Shown here: positions 50,630 to 59,816 of the stretch, in pieces
Layout of the letters: the number at the start of each line of letters is the position of its first letter
How positions within the stretch are numbered: position 1 is the stretch's first letter
Origin: Pseudoalteromonas luteoviolacea
Lineage (GTDB): Bacteria > Pseudomonadota > Gammaproteobacteria > Enterobacterales > Alteromonadaceae
DNA: 64,000 nt
Assembly: GCF_018100925.1 (NCBI RefSeq)
Contig: NZ_JAGJEH010000016.1
Coordinates: 50,979-114,978 of the forward strand
Direction: 5' to 3'
Translations under genes and position numbers: made by a program
The notes under the pieces: generated by a model
The model's database searches: none
Told to the model about the DNA's origin: nothing
Seen by the model: only the letters and a program-made list of their open reading frames with translations

Positions 50630-51589
50630 ATGTCAGATCAGCCCCGTATTCCTTATAGACACTTCCCTGGTAACCCAATTGCTAAACCGCCATGCAGAAT
50701 GCTTAACGCAATGATGTATGGCTTTTTTGTTAAAGGGGAGTTGGAAACTATTCAAAGTTACGTTGACTCCACGCTCAATAGTGTTCCAAGTGAAACCATC
50801 GCGTTTAGGGCATTGTCATCGTACTGCCTCTTAACATTTACAGATATTGAAAATATTGCCTCAAAAGTACCGCCGTTTAGTGATTATGGCTATATGCAAG
50901 AGACGGATATTATCGTTTGGTTGCCTATTGCTCAGATCAATAAACAACAAAATAAAATGACTCATTTGTATTGGTACCCCGCATTTATTACAGTGAACAA
51001 TATCAATGCATTGGTTAATGGCCGTGAAACTTGGGGGTACAACAAGTATTTGTGTAAGTACCAAATGCCAAGTAGCCAAGATAGGGCCGATCATTTTTCA
51101 TTGAGCCTAGAAACATTTCAACCTTTTGAGCCAAACAAAAAAATGGCGTGGTATGAATTACTGTCAATCAATCGTGTTGCTGATGATGATACATGGTTTG
51201 AAGAAGCTATTGAGATTGGCAAAGAAGTGGCTGATTTGATCCACAGTAGTGTGCATGACTTGGGCGTCAGCATAGACTTTTTCAAACAACTGTTCACCGG
51301 TTTTACCAATCCACAACTCGCACAAATATTATTTAAACAGTTTCCCGATGGTTATGCTCAAAATAGCGTTTATAGTGCAGTTGTTCACTCTCCATCCACA
51401 GTGAAAAAAGTCCACAAGTTGGGTTTTTTGAAAGATGAATATAAGGTTACTTTTAACCAAGTAGACGCTTTCCCCTTACAAGAAATGTTTGGCATAAAGG
51501 TGGGTGAGCAATTCGCTAAGCTACCTTACTTTTTATGCATGGACTTTGATCAAGACGGTGCAAAAGAGATCGTCACGGCAGAGCTATAA
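50630..51589 (+). CDS. Acetoacetate-decarboxylase-superfamily protein
   Basis: A 319-residue protein. The block NNINALVNGRETWGYNKYLCKY resembles the active-site region of the acetoacetate decarboxylase superfamily (GRE-WG-K), where a Lys forms a Schiff base with a keto substrate; here Lys139 is in that place. The rest is poorly conserved, longer than the classical enzyme (about 245-265). It could act as a decarboxylase, or as an aldolase-dehydratase as known for some distant members. AAAAGGAGTTATGT precedes the ATG; the gene sits tightly between the hydrolase and FAD genes. Confidence 0.65.
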   Translation: MSDQPRIPYRHFPGNPIAKPPCRMLNAMMYGFFVKGELETIQSYVDSTLNSVPSETIAFRALSSYCLLTFTDIENIASKVPPFSDYGYMQETDIIVWLPIAQINKQQNKMTHLYWYPAFITVNNINALVNGRETWGYNKYLCKYQMPSSQDRADHFSLSLETFQPFEPNKKMAWYELLSINRVADDDTWFEEAIEIGKEVADLIHSSVHDLGVSIDFFKQLFTGFTNPQLAQILFKQFPDGYAQNSVYSAVVHSPSTVKKVHKLGFLKDEYKVTFNQVDAFPLQEMFGIKVGEQFAKLPYFLCMDFDQDGAKEIVTAEL

Positions 51590-51608
51590 TACATAGTAAG
51601 GGAACAAA

Positions 51609-53855
51609 ATGACTAAAGAACATATTGCTATTTTGGGGGGCGGCGTATCTGCAATGACGGCCGCGGTTTATCTAACCGAAAAAGAAAACTGGCAAGACCT
51701 TTATGACATCACAGTTTATCAGCTTGGGTGGCGTTTAGGTGGAAAAGGCGCTAGCGGCAGAAACGCACAATTAGGTGAGCGTATTGAAGAACATGGCTTG
51801 CATGTTTGGTTTGGTGCTTATGTTAATTCGTTTCGTGCGATAGAGACTGTTTACAATGAACTGAATCGGCCATCGACCGTACCTATCCATACTTGGCAGC
51901 AAGCACTTAAACCCCACAGCTTTGTAGTGTTGCAAGAGTATATTGATAATCAGTGGGAAACGTGGCCAGTTGACTTCCCCCTAATTGATGGAAACCCAGC
52001 CGATGGCACACTTGATTTACATTTTTGGCAATTGATTGAACTGGTCGTTGCTTGGCTGCACAAATGGATTGATGAACTGGAAGAAGCTATTGAGGCGTCT
52101 AATCGGCAAACTCAGCTACAGACGCGTAAGCAGCGTGACAGAAGTCTACTACAACATTTGGCGGGTGAAATTTCCGATGCTTTTGACAGTGTGGAAGACA
52201 AGGTCAAATCATTCTTTGACAGCGCCATTGATGAGGCTCAGGACATTTTGTCCACACCAAAACTGCTTATATCTCAGTTACATGATTTAATGAGTTTAAG
52301 AGCAAAAGACAAAAAATTATCAAATTCCAAAGACCGATTAGTCACTTGGTATATTGTTAGAAAGTTAAAACGCTGGCTGAGATCAGAGGCGCTTGAGTTA
52401 ATTGATGATAACCCCAATGTTCGACGCGCGTATATATGTGCCGATTTGGCAATAGCAATGACAGTAGGGATGATCAGAGATAGAGTACATGCCAATGGCT
52501 TTGGTGTGCTTAATCAATACGATTTTAAGTACTGGTTGGCGCGAAATGGCGCTGACAAAGAATATGCAGTGGAATCTGCTCCGGTTCGAGGTTTTTACGA
52601 CCTTGTTTTTGGCTATGTAGATGGTGATTTTGAGCGAGGTGATGTTGAGGCCGGTGTCGCATCTTTGGCGATGTTGCGAATTATGCTTTGCTATAAAGGC
52701 GGTGTAATGTGGAAAATGCAAGCTGGCATGGGAGACATCATTTTCTCACCAATTTATGAATTGCTGAGCGAGCGGGGGGTCAAATTTGAGTTCTTTAATC
52801 AGGTCGAACACCTCAAGCCAGGACAAGATGAAAACGGAAATTATGTTGTCGATGAAATTTCGATTATTGAGCAAGTAGAGCTTAAAAATGGCGCGTATCA
52901 ACCTTTTGTTGATGTCAAAGGCCTACCATGCTGGCCGGCAAAACCTAACCTTGATCAAATTGTCGATGAACAGGCAGAGCTCATTCGCGCAAATAACATT
53001 AATTTGGAGTCGTTTTGGAGTGACTGGCCAAGTGTATATGAGCAGCACTATCAAAGACCCTTGCCAAGAAAAACACTCAAACGTATGCGTGACTTCGACA
53101 AAGTCGTATTTGGTATTTCGGTTGGTTCTTTGGAGCATCTCTGCCCTGAATTATTGTCACTTGATTACGGGTTTGAACAACAAAGCACAAAAGTAAAAAC
53201 GGTTGCAACGCAAGCGTTTCAAGTGTGGCTAAATAAAACTGACGAGCAGCTTGGGTTTAACTATACACCGCCAAGTGAAGAGCGACCAATACTCAGTGCT
53301 TTTTCACAGCCATTTGATACTTGGGCTGCTATGTCAAACTTATTGGCCGTTGAAGAATGGCCCGCGAGTGGTCCATGCAACATAGCATATTTTTGTAGTG
53401 CATTTACATGCGATTATTACCCACCTGAAAGTGAGCACACATTTCCAATAGAGCAAACCGCTAAGGTGAAAGCGAATGCAGTGGAAAAGCTTAATAGAGA
53501 AATGAAGCCTTTGTGGCCATCAGCTTATGATGCCACTGGTCAATTTATCTGGGACGTTGTTTATGACCCCGGAAGCGCGCCAACTGAGCAAAGATTTGAT
53601 TCACAATATTGGCGTGTCAATGTCGATCCAAGTGAACGCTATGTGTTGTCAGTCACCGGTAGCAGTGACTTTCGCTTAGCCACTGATGGCACAATATTTA
53701 AAAACCTATTCATTACAGGTGATTGGATCAAAACAGGAGTCAATGCTGGGTGTGTCGAAGCTGCGGTGATGGCTGGTATGCAAACCTCTAGAGCAATTTG
53801 TGGACTACCAAACGAAATCAGCGGAGAAAATGGCTTTGAGCCAGATGGTACTTAA
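51609..53855 (+). CDS. FAD-dependent amine-oxidase/desaturase-like oxidoreductase
   Basis: A 748-residue flavoprotein. Nucleotide-binding motif at the N-terminus (IAILGGGVSAMTAAVYLTE), then the substrate and FAD block LGWRLGGKGASGRN and EHGLHVWFGAY, as in phytoene desaturase and hydroxysqualene dehydroxylase-type proteins. The C-terminal FAD block is NLFITGDWIKTGVNAGCVEAAVMAG. A long helical insertion, rich in Glu, Gln and Lys, occupies about residues 145-275 and is unusual for the family. It follows the decarboxylase-like gene by 20 bases, so the three genes likely act on one substrate, perhaps a lipid or terpenoid. Confidence 0.75.
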   Translation: MTKEHIAILGGGVSAMTAAVYLTEKENWQDLYDITVYQLGWRLGGKGASGRNAQLGERIEEHGLHVWFGAYVNSFRAIETVYNELNRPSTVPIHTWQQALKPHSFVVLQEYIDNQWETWPVDFPLIDGNPADGTLDLHFWQLIELVVAWLHKWIDELEEAIEASNRQTQLQTRKQRDRSLLQHLAGEISDAFDSVEDKVKSFFDSAIDEAQDILSTPKLLISQLHDLMSLRAKDKKLSNSKDRLVTWYIVRKLKRWLRSEALELIDDNPNVRRAYICADLAIAMTVGMIRDRVHANGFGVLNQYDFKYWLARNGADKEYAVESAPVRGFYDLVFGYVDGDFERGDVEAGVASLAMLRIMLCYKGGVMWKMQAGMGDIIFSPIYELLSERGVKFEFFNQVEHLKPGQDENGNYVVDEISIIEQVELKNGAYQPFVDVKGLPCWPAKPNLDQIVDEQAELIRANNINLESFWSDWPSVYEQHYQRPLPRKTLKRMRDFDKVVFGISVGSLEHLCPELLSLDYGFEQQSTKVKTVATQAFQVWLNKTDEQLGFNYTPPSEERPILSAFSQPFDTWAAMSNLLAVEEWPASGPCNIAYFCSAFTCDYYPPESEHTFPIEQTAKVKANAVEKLNREMKPLWPSAYDATGQFIWDVVYDPGSAPTEQRFDSQYWRVNVDPSERYVLSVTGSSDFRLATDGTIFKNLFITGDWIKTGVNAGCVEAAVMAGMQTSRAICGLPNEISGENGFEPDGT

Positions 53856-53878
53856 GAGATAATATGAGGTAAGTAACA

Positions 53879-53911
53879 GAAAAGACCTGCAATTTTATTG
53901 GAGGTCTTTTC
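53879..53911 (+). terminator. Possible terminator of the hydrolase/FAD operon
   Basis: GAAAAGACCT and AGGTCTTTTC arms with a 13-base loop; the T run is within the right arm. It overlaps the proposed TonB-receptor promoter. Confidence 0.55.
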
Positions 53912-53925
53912 ATTTGGGCTATACT
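53898..53925 (+). promoter_or_regulatory. Possible promoter of the TonB receptor gene
   Basis: TTGGAG (53898-53903), 16-base spacer, TATACT (53920-53925), about 44 bases before the ATG. It partly overlaps the preceding terminator hairpin. Confidence 0.4.
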
Positions 53926-53968
53926 GAGTAGTGCAAGGTGAATACTGCAAAAACTAACGAGAACGGAC

Positions 53969-56206
53969 ATGTTTAAACTCTCTGTCATATCAATATCTTT
54001 AATGCCTGTACTTTTAAGTTCATATACAACACATGCAACCGATGACTCAATGGAAGTCATTGAGGTATATGCCCAAAAACGTAAACAAAATATCGAGGAT
54101 GTGAGTGTCTCGATCTCCACTATCAGTGCTGAGCGAATTACACAACAAGGGATCAAAGATGCCACAGAGCTTGGTCATTATGTAGCAAATCTGAAGATCA
54201 GCCAAAATGCAGCTGAAGGTACGCCACCAGCAATCAATATCCGAGGCATTGGCCTACTGGACTACAACACGGCAAATACCTCGCCAGTTGCTATGTATGT
54301 TGACGGTTTATCTGTTGGTTCTGCAAACAATCAAATTGCAAACTTGTTTGATATTGAACAAGTGGAAGTGCTAAAGGGGCCACAAGGTACTTTGTTTGGC
54401 CGAAATAGTACAGGAGGGGCGCTACTGGTAAGATCAAAACGCCCTGACGATGGCAATTATGGCTATGTGAAAGTCGGAGCAGGGACAGATGATTGGCGTA
54501 GAGCCCAAGGTGCCTATAATGCGACTATTAATGACGAAAGCGCTGTCCGATTTGCCTTTAATCACACGGATTACGAATACACAAGTTACAACTTGTTAGA
54601 ATCTTCCCCTGAAGCGGGTCTAACGCAAAGCGATCTCAGAGTCAGTTACCTTGGTGAATGGGATAACTGGAGCGCATATATTAAAGGTTATTACGGGCAT
54701 TGGGATGGTATAGTGCAACCCGTTGGAAATATCGGTATATACAAAGACCCCAATCCTGTAAATCCGATAAAGTGTTCACCAAAAGAAGCGGGGAGTGCAG
54801 GGTGTGTTGACAGTTTTGGTTTTAATGATGGCAGCGAAGATTTTTGGGCTGTCAGTGTAAATAACAATTCTCCGCACCTAAGTATATATAAAGGGTGGGG
54901 ACTTGAGCTCCAGTGGGAAGTGCAGCAAGACGCTTACTTGACCTATTTAAATGGCTTTAATCGACTAGACAGAGACCACGCGTTTAATTGCGATGGTAGT
55001 CCAGCGCGTTTATGTGAAGGGGAGCTCGGGCTGAAAAGTGAACTGGTTACAAATGAGCTAAGATATCAAAGCCAGCTAGGCCAAAACCACTGGACATTGG
55101 GCATATTCCAACTTGAGGAGCGGATCTATCAAAATAACCACAATGATATTTTGCGAGATTTGAGAGGTGTCTTAGCACCGACCTTAACGACGACATTTTT
55201 TTATGACAATGAAATAATATCTAAGTCACTTGCGCTATTTTCTCAGTACGAATGGCGACTCGATAAGAAGCACATGTTCACTATAGGTGCACGATTTTCT
55301 GATGAATCCGTAGAGTATGACTCTGTTTCTAGATTAAATTTCATCACTACCCCTGGTGAATTGGATGGCAATATTATTCCGTTTTATACGGTTAAAGGTG
55401 AAGTTGAAGATGATGGGATATCTGGAAAGCTTGCATGGAATTACACACCCAAAGACAACTTGTTGATATATTACTCACTTGCTAATGGCACTAAAAGCGG
55501 CGGATATAATGGAGGCTTGCTCTCGTCTGCTGAACAGGCAAGGTTAGCTGATTATGGCCCTGAAGAGACTCTAGCGCATGAAGTTGGCTTTAAATTAAAT
55601 GAAGACGGACTATTTTTCCTCTCTGGTGCGATGTTTTATTATGACTACAAAGACCAGCAAGTGTTTATGAACCAGGCGTCTTCTACTCCCAATGCGCCTC
55701 CTTTACAGCTGCTAGAAAATGTAGGTGAGTCAACAATTTATGGAGCAGAGTTAGAGCTCGAATATGTATTTATTGATAACTTAACAACACGTCTGGCAAT
55801 TGGCTATATTCCAGAAGCAAACTTTGAAGAATTTACAGATCCATTAGGTAATAAATTGACGGACAACCGTCTTCCCTTTACCTCCGAGTGGAATATTGGT
55901 GCTGAACTGGCGTATTCATATCCTATAAATAGCGGAGAGTTAAATACGGTGATTGGTGTAGACTATCAATCTGAGTATTACTTTGACCAAAACCAAAATC
56001 CTTACGCAATGCAACCAAGTTACGCGCTGTGGAGAGCAAATGTTACGTATCAATATCAAAGCTGGCAATTTGGTCTTTGGGGCAAGAACTTGTTTGATAA
56101 AGAATATAGCCACTTAAAATTTGATTTAAGCTCATTTTTAGGAATGCTGGAAGACTTTAAAGGAGAGGGGCAAAGAGTTGGTATCGATGTTACATATAAC
56201 TTTTAG
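53969..56206 (+). CDS. TonB-dependent outer-membrane receptor
   Basis: A 745-residue receptor of the type transporting siderophores, vitamins, glycans or other ligands. Signal peptide through about residue 24 (SYTTHA), a TonB-box-like MEVIEVYA, plug domain (residues about 45-165, with INIRGIG, VDGLSVGS, IEQVEVLKGPQGTLFGRNSTGGALLV), then a 22-strand barrel ending in the terminal Phe (RVGIDVTYNF). One Cys-containing loop (CSPKEAGSAGCVDSFG) may be surface exposed. The ligand cannot be read from sequence. Its neighbours are an FAD/decarboxylase operon upstream and a hybrid kinase downstream, which may point to a shared substrate. Confidence 0.92.
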   Translation: MFKLSVISISLMPVLLSSYTTHATDDSMEVIEVYAQKRKQNIEDVSVSISTISAERITQQGIKDATELGHYVANLKISQNAAEGTPPAINIRGIGLLDYNTANTSPVAMYVDGLSVGSANNQIANLFDIEQVEVLKGPQGTLFGRNSTGGALLVRSKRPDDGNYGYVKVGAGTDDWRRAQGAYNATINDESAVRFAFNHTDYEYTSYNLLESSPEAGLTQSDLRVSYLGEWDNWSAYIKGYYGHWDGIVQPVGNIGIYKDPNPVNPIKCSPKEAGSAGCVDSFGFNDGSEDFWAVSVNNNSPHLSIYKGWGLELQWEVQQDAYLTYLNGFNRLDRDHAFNCDGSPARLCEGELGLKSELVTNELRYQSQLGQNHWTLGIFQLEERIYQNNHNDILRDLRGVLAPTLTTTFFYDNEIISKSLALFSQYEWRLDKKHMFTIGARFSDESVEYDSVSRLNFITTPGELDGNIIPFYTVKGEVEDDGISGKLAWNYTPKDNLLIYYSLANGTKSGGYNGGLLSSAEQARLADYGPEETLAHEVGFKLNEDGLFFLSGAMFYYDYKDQQVFMNQASSTPNAPPLQLLENVGESTIYGAELELEYVFIDNLTTRLAIGYIPEANFEEFTDPLGNKLTDNRLPFTSEWNIGAELAYSYPINSGELNTVIGVDYQSEYYFDQNQNPYAMQPSYALWRANVTYQYQSWQFGLWGKNLFDKEYSHLKFDLSSFLGMLEDFKGEGQRVGIDVTYNF

Positions 56207-56245
56207 AGTATTGTTAGCTCATCTTAATGGGTTGTCAGGCCGATA

Positions 56246-58930
56246 ATGTATCGAATTAGATTAATACTTAGTTTTATAGTTTTGTTGATATCGTACTCTG
56301 TGAGTGCTCAGCAGTATGTCTATGATGGCATAGAAACGGGGGTTAATTTGCACGACAGGGGCTTGGTCCTTGCCGCAAAAGATGATACTCGTTTCCCCGA
56401 TTCATTTGAAAATGTAGCAAGCTGGGCTAGTGGGCTTGAAGCGCAACGTGATCGTGCACTATTTTCAGGACGCTATTGGCTTGTCACTAAAATAAAGAAT
56501 ATATCCAACTACGAGCAGCTCGTACTTTATCCGTATAATACAGTATTATCCAATATAGAAACTCGGATCTATTCTAAAAACGATGTAAAGCGTTATTACT
56601 CTGGTGGCATGGTACAAAATGAATTTGCGTTTCATTACGGAAATACTATCGAGCTGTTGCCAAATCAAGACTATTACATCGTCACCTTGTTCGAAAGCGA
56701 CTATTTCTATACTCCGATTAAGCTAGAATTGGTACCTGTTAAAGATTTTAAAGAGCAAGTTGTGATTGATAATTTAATCATGATGATATGCTTTAGCGTT
56801 GGTATCGTATTGGGTCTATACAATTTACTTATCTACATCGGCTCAAAAGATTTAACTCACCTATATTATGCGATTTTTGCGGCGACCATGGTGTTTGCAT
56901 GGAGTCATTTCTTTCATATTTCGGACCAATTATTTGGTTTTTATTCGGCTCACTTACATTGGCTTGGCTTTACATTATCGCCAATTAGCAATGCGTTGTT
57001 TTATAATTGTCTGTTGAAACTCAAAGAAAAACACCCAAACCTTTCTTCTGCGTCAATTTGGGTTGGTGTTATCGCAGCTATAGGAACACCATTTAGTATT
57101 CTGTTCCCTGGTTTTGGCTTTTTATGGGCGACCATGTCCACGGGGGTCGCATTGTGCCTAGGCGTTTATATCGGGATTTTGCGCATCTCAGAAGGGTTTA
57201 AGCCTGCCAGATATTTCATCCTAGCCTATGTATGTATGGCAGTGCCAAATATGATTGGCAATTTTACCAATCTCGGCTTGTTACCACCAATTGCTGTCAA
57301 TTTGTATTTACTCGGACTCATTGGTGTCGCATTAGATGCAATGTTTTTAGCATTTGCCGTAGCGGATAAGGTCCGCTTGACCAGCGAAGAAAATATTGAG
57401 CTGAATAAAAACCTAGAAGCGAAAGTGCTTAAGCGCACTTATGAGTTGGAGCAGCTTGCTTCGGAATTGCGTGACGCCAGTGAAGCTAAAAGTCGATTCT
57501 TGGCAAATATGAGCCATGAAATTAGAACACCAATGACCTCTATTATTGGTTATGCCGATGGCATCATATTGGGCGACATTAAGCCGCACGAAAGAAATCA
57601 TGCCATCACTGTAATTTTGCAAAACTCACGACATGTACTGGGGCTGATAAACGACATTTTAGATATGTCTAAGATTGAGGCTAATCGCCTTGAAGTAGAG
57701 CTTATTGAAGCAAACTTGTTTCAATCAATAGCTCATGTTGAATCTCTACTCGGTAAACAAATACGTGATAAAGGGCTCGAATTTGAGCTCAATTATCAAT
57801 TTCCTCTGCCCGATTATGTTGTGATTGACCCGACTAGATTAAGGCAAATATTACTTAATTTAACTTCGAATGCATTGAAGTTTACATCGGTAGGAAAAAT
57901 TTCAATTGAAGTTAGTTGTAAAGATGAACGGCTTTACATCAGTGTTAAAGACACTGGAATTGGTATGACGTCAGAAGAGCAAAAAGAATTGTTTAGCGCG
58001 TTCTATCAAGCTGACTCCTCAACAACCCGTAAATATGGAGGCACTGGGCTTGGGCTAAATATCTCTAAAAGTTTGGCACAAAAACTTGATGGTGATATTG
58101 AGGTTGAAAGTGAAGTTGGCTCAGGTACGTCATTTACATTGTCGTTGAGCCTGTTTACTACAGAGCGCACTAAATGGGTAACTTCCTTTGAAGATATCCA
58201 TCATCAAGGTGATGTTTATGTACAGTCCAATCATGAGCTAGATTCCGAAGAGTTAAAAGGAGAGGTGCTATTAGCAGAGGATCACAGTGATAACTGTCGA
58301 CTTATTACTCGTATATTAGAAAGAATGGGCTTGAATGTTACCGCAGTAGAAAATGGTCAGTTGGCGGTCCAAGCTGTTTTAGACAACGAGTTTGATTTAA
58401 TTCTAATGGATATTCAAATGCCAGTTATGGATGGCGAACAAGCATTCAACTTTATTCAAGCCACAGGTTGCACAGCCCCTGTCATTGCGCTCACAGCAAA
58501 TACTATGAGTCATGAAGTTGAGCGCTATATAAAATTAGGCTTTACAGATCATTTAGCAAAACCCATAGACAGGGCCCAATTTGCGAAGAAGATTTCTCAT
58601 TATCTCAATATTATTGTTGATGATGAGCTTAGTCTACCTGATGAAGAATTTAAGCAGCTTAAAATGCAGTATATAGACGGGTTGCACGAACAGCTTGTGC
58701 AGCTACAGAATCAGCTCAAATACAAGGACTATGAAGGGCTAGCACGTTCCATTCATGCATTAAAGGGCACATCTGCGATGTTTGATTGCCATGAAATATA
58801 TCAAACAGTGTCACAAATTGATTTATTACTGAAGCAAGAAAACTGGCAAGATGTCGAGAAAGTGCTCGCTCGTTTATTTGACCTTATACATAAAGTTATT
58901 GATGAGTCTGATTGCGGACAGGCTGTATAA
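56246..58930 (+). CDS. 7TMR-DISM hybrid histidine kinase
   Basis: An 894-residue signalling protein. In order: signal peptide (1-21), extracytoplasmic DISMED2-like sensor (about 22-170), seven-helix membrane domain (about 180-375), a short coiled coil, HisKA with phospho-accepting His424 (NMSHEIRTP), ATPase domain (NLTSNALKF, DTGIGM, GGTGLGLNIS), receiver domain with Asp722 (LMDIQMPVMDG), and Hpt domain with His837 (IHALKGTSA). All phosphorelay residues are present, so it could pass phosphate to an unlinked regulator. DISMED2 domains are thought to bind carbohydrates or other small ligands. It follows the TonB receptor by 40 bases and is probably co-transcribed with it. Confidence 0.92.
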   Translation: MYRIRLILSFIVLLISYSVSAQQYVYDGIETGVNLHDRGLVLAAKDDTRFPDSFENVASWASGLEAQRDRALFSGRYWLVTKIKNISNYEQLVLYPYNTVLSNIETRIYSKNDVKRYYSGGMVQNEFAFHYGNTIELLPNQDYYIVTLFESDYFYTPIKLELVPVKDFKEQVVIDNLIMMICFSVGIVLGLYNLLIYIGSKDLTHLYYAIFAATMVFAWSHFFHISDQLFGFYSAHLHWLGFTLSPISNALFYNCLLKLKEKHPNLSSASIWVGVIAAIGTPFSILFPGFGFLWATMSTGVALCLGVYIGILRISEGFKPARYFILAYVCMAVPNMIGNFTNLGLLPPIAVNLYLLGLIGVALDAMFLAFAVADKVRLTSEENIELNKNLEAKVLKRTYELEQLASELRDASEAKSRFLANMSHEIRTPMTSIIGYADGIILGDIKPHERNHAITVILQNSRHVLGLINDILDMSKIEANRLEVELIEANLFQSIAHVESLLGKQIRDKGLEFELNYQFPLPDYVVIDPTRLRQILLNLTSNALKFTSVGKISIEVSCKDERLYISVKDTGIGMTSEEQKELFSAFYQADSSTTRKYGGTGLGLNISKSLAQKLDGDIEVESEVGSGTSFTLSLSLFTTERTKWVTSFEDIHHQGDVYVQSNHELDSEELKGEVLLAEDHSDNCRLITRILERMGLNVTAVENGQLAVQAVLDNEFDLILMDIQMPVMDGEQAFNFIQATGCTAPVIALTANTMSHEVERYIKLGFTDHLAKPIDRAQFAKKISHYLNIIVDDELSLPDEEFKQLKMQYIDGLHEQLVQLQNQLKYKDYEGLARSIHALKGTSAMFDCHEIYQTVSQIDLLLKQENWQDVEKVLARLFDLIHKVIDESDCGQAV

Positions 58931-59029
58931 CTGAAGCCGCTACAACTTGAAAAATAAGCATTTGTTCATCACAGTCTCCTAATTTTATAATTACTTTAAA
59001 AACAGTTACAATGGATTAAGGTGATAATT

Positions 59030-59419
59030 ATGAAGTATTTAGCGTTGATGTGTGTGCTTGTAAGCCCAATCGCAATTGCAAACCCATTAGTTGGAACTTG
59101 GGAATTTGTCAGTGGTGAATACGCCACTGAATCGGGCAGGGTTAAGGCATCTGCTCCCCAAGTAACCTCCACAAAAATAATCAATGAGTCTCACTTCAGT
59201 TATATAACCAGCAGCGATAATAAGTTTCACTATGCAGGTGGTGGGACATATAAAGTGACAGGCAATAAGTTTATTGAAACGGTGACGTTAGGAAATGTTG
59301 ATAGCTTGATTGGCCGCACTATGTCATTTACGTACGAAGTTAAAGATAATTTATGGCATCACAAATTGGTTGAAAACGGTAAGTTTATTGAGTATGAGAT
59401 CTGGAAAAGGGTTGAGTAA
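59030..59419 (+). CDS. Small secreted lipocalin-like protein
   Basis: A 129-residue exported protein. Signal peptide about residues 1-17 (ending AIAN), then a beta-rich mature part that begins LVGTWEFVSGEY and ends EYEIWKRV. The GTW-E motif at the start and a strand-by-strand layout recall lipocalin-like DUF4488 and related small beta-barrel proteins. Ligand unknown. AAGGTG precedes the ATG at 59030. It has its own short intergenic regions. Confidence 0.65.
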   Translation: MKYLALMCVLVSPIAIANPLVGTWEFVSGEYATESGRVKASAPQVTSTKIINESHFSYITSSDNKFHYAGGGTYKVTGNKFIETVTLGNVDSLIGRTMSFTYEVKDNLWHHKLVENGKFIEYEIWKRVE

Positions 59420-59816
59420 GTAGTACCACTGCGTCAGTTTTAAAAGTCAAACCCCTTCCAAAAAAGCTATCAGGTTAAGCCTGTCGGATCCGCTCCAACT
59501 AGGCTTAACAACCTGTATAAAGCATCTAGTCACTGAAAAAGTTCACTATTTGATGTAAGAAATTGTATAAAGCCTGTTGTTTTAGGCTAACATTTCTACA
59601 TTAAAGAAAGTGTTTGTAATTCTTTATGTTATCTAATGATTGAAATTAATAATCAATTTTAATGAATAACTATTCTCATTATGGTGGCCGGAAACTCATT
59701 AAAAGGTGTGTGTTTTATGAACAGTTAATGACAGGTGTTAATGCTGTCAACTTTGTTCCGTTGCACTTTTTAGCATAAGTTATTTGTACAGGGTTAGACA
59801 AAGAAGGTATGCAAAT
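59420..59816. other. Intergenic region with a stem-loop
   Basis: No gene seen. GTTAAGCCT (59474-59482) pairs with AGGCTTAAC (59501-59509) around a loop that includes the palindrome CGGATCCG (59485-59492). No T run follows, so it could be an RNA structure or an operator. The rest is AT-rich and should contain the promoter of the lipoprotein gene. Confidence 0.4.
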
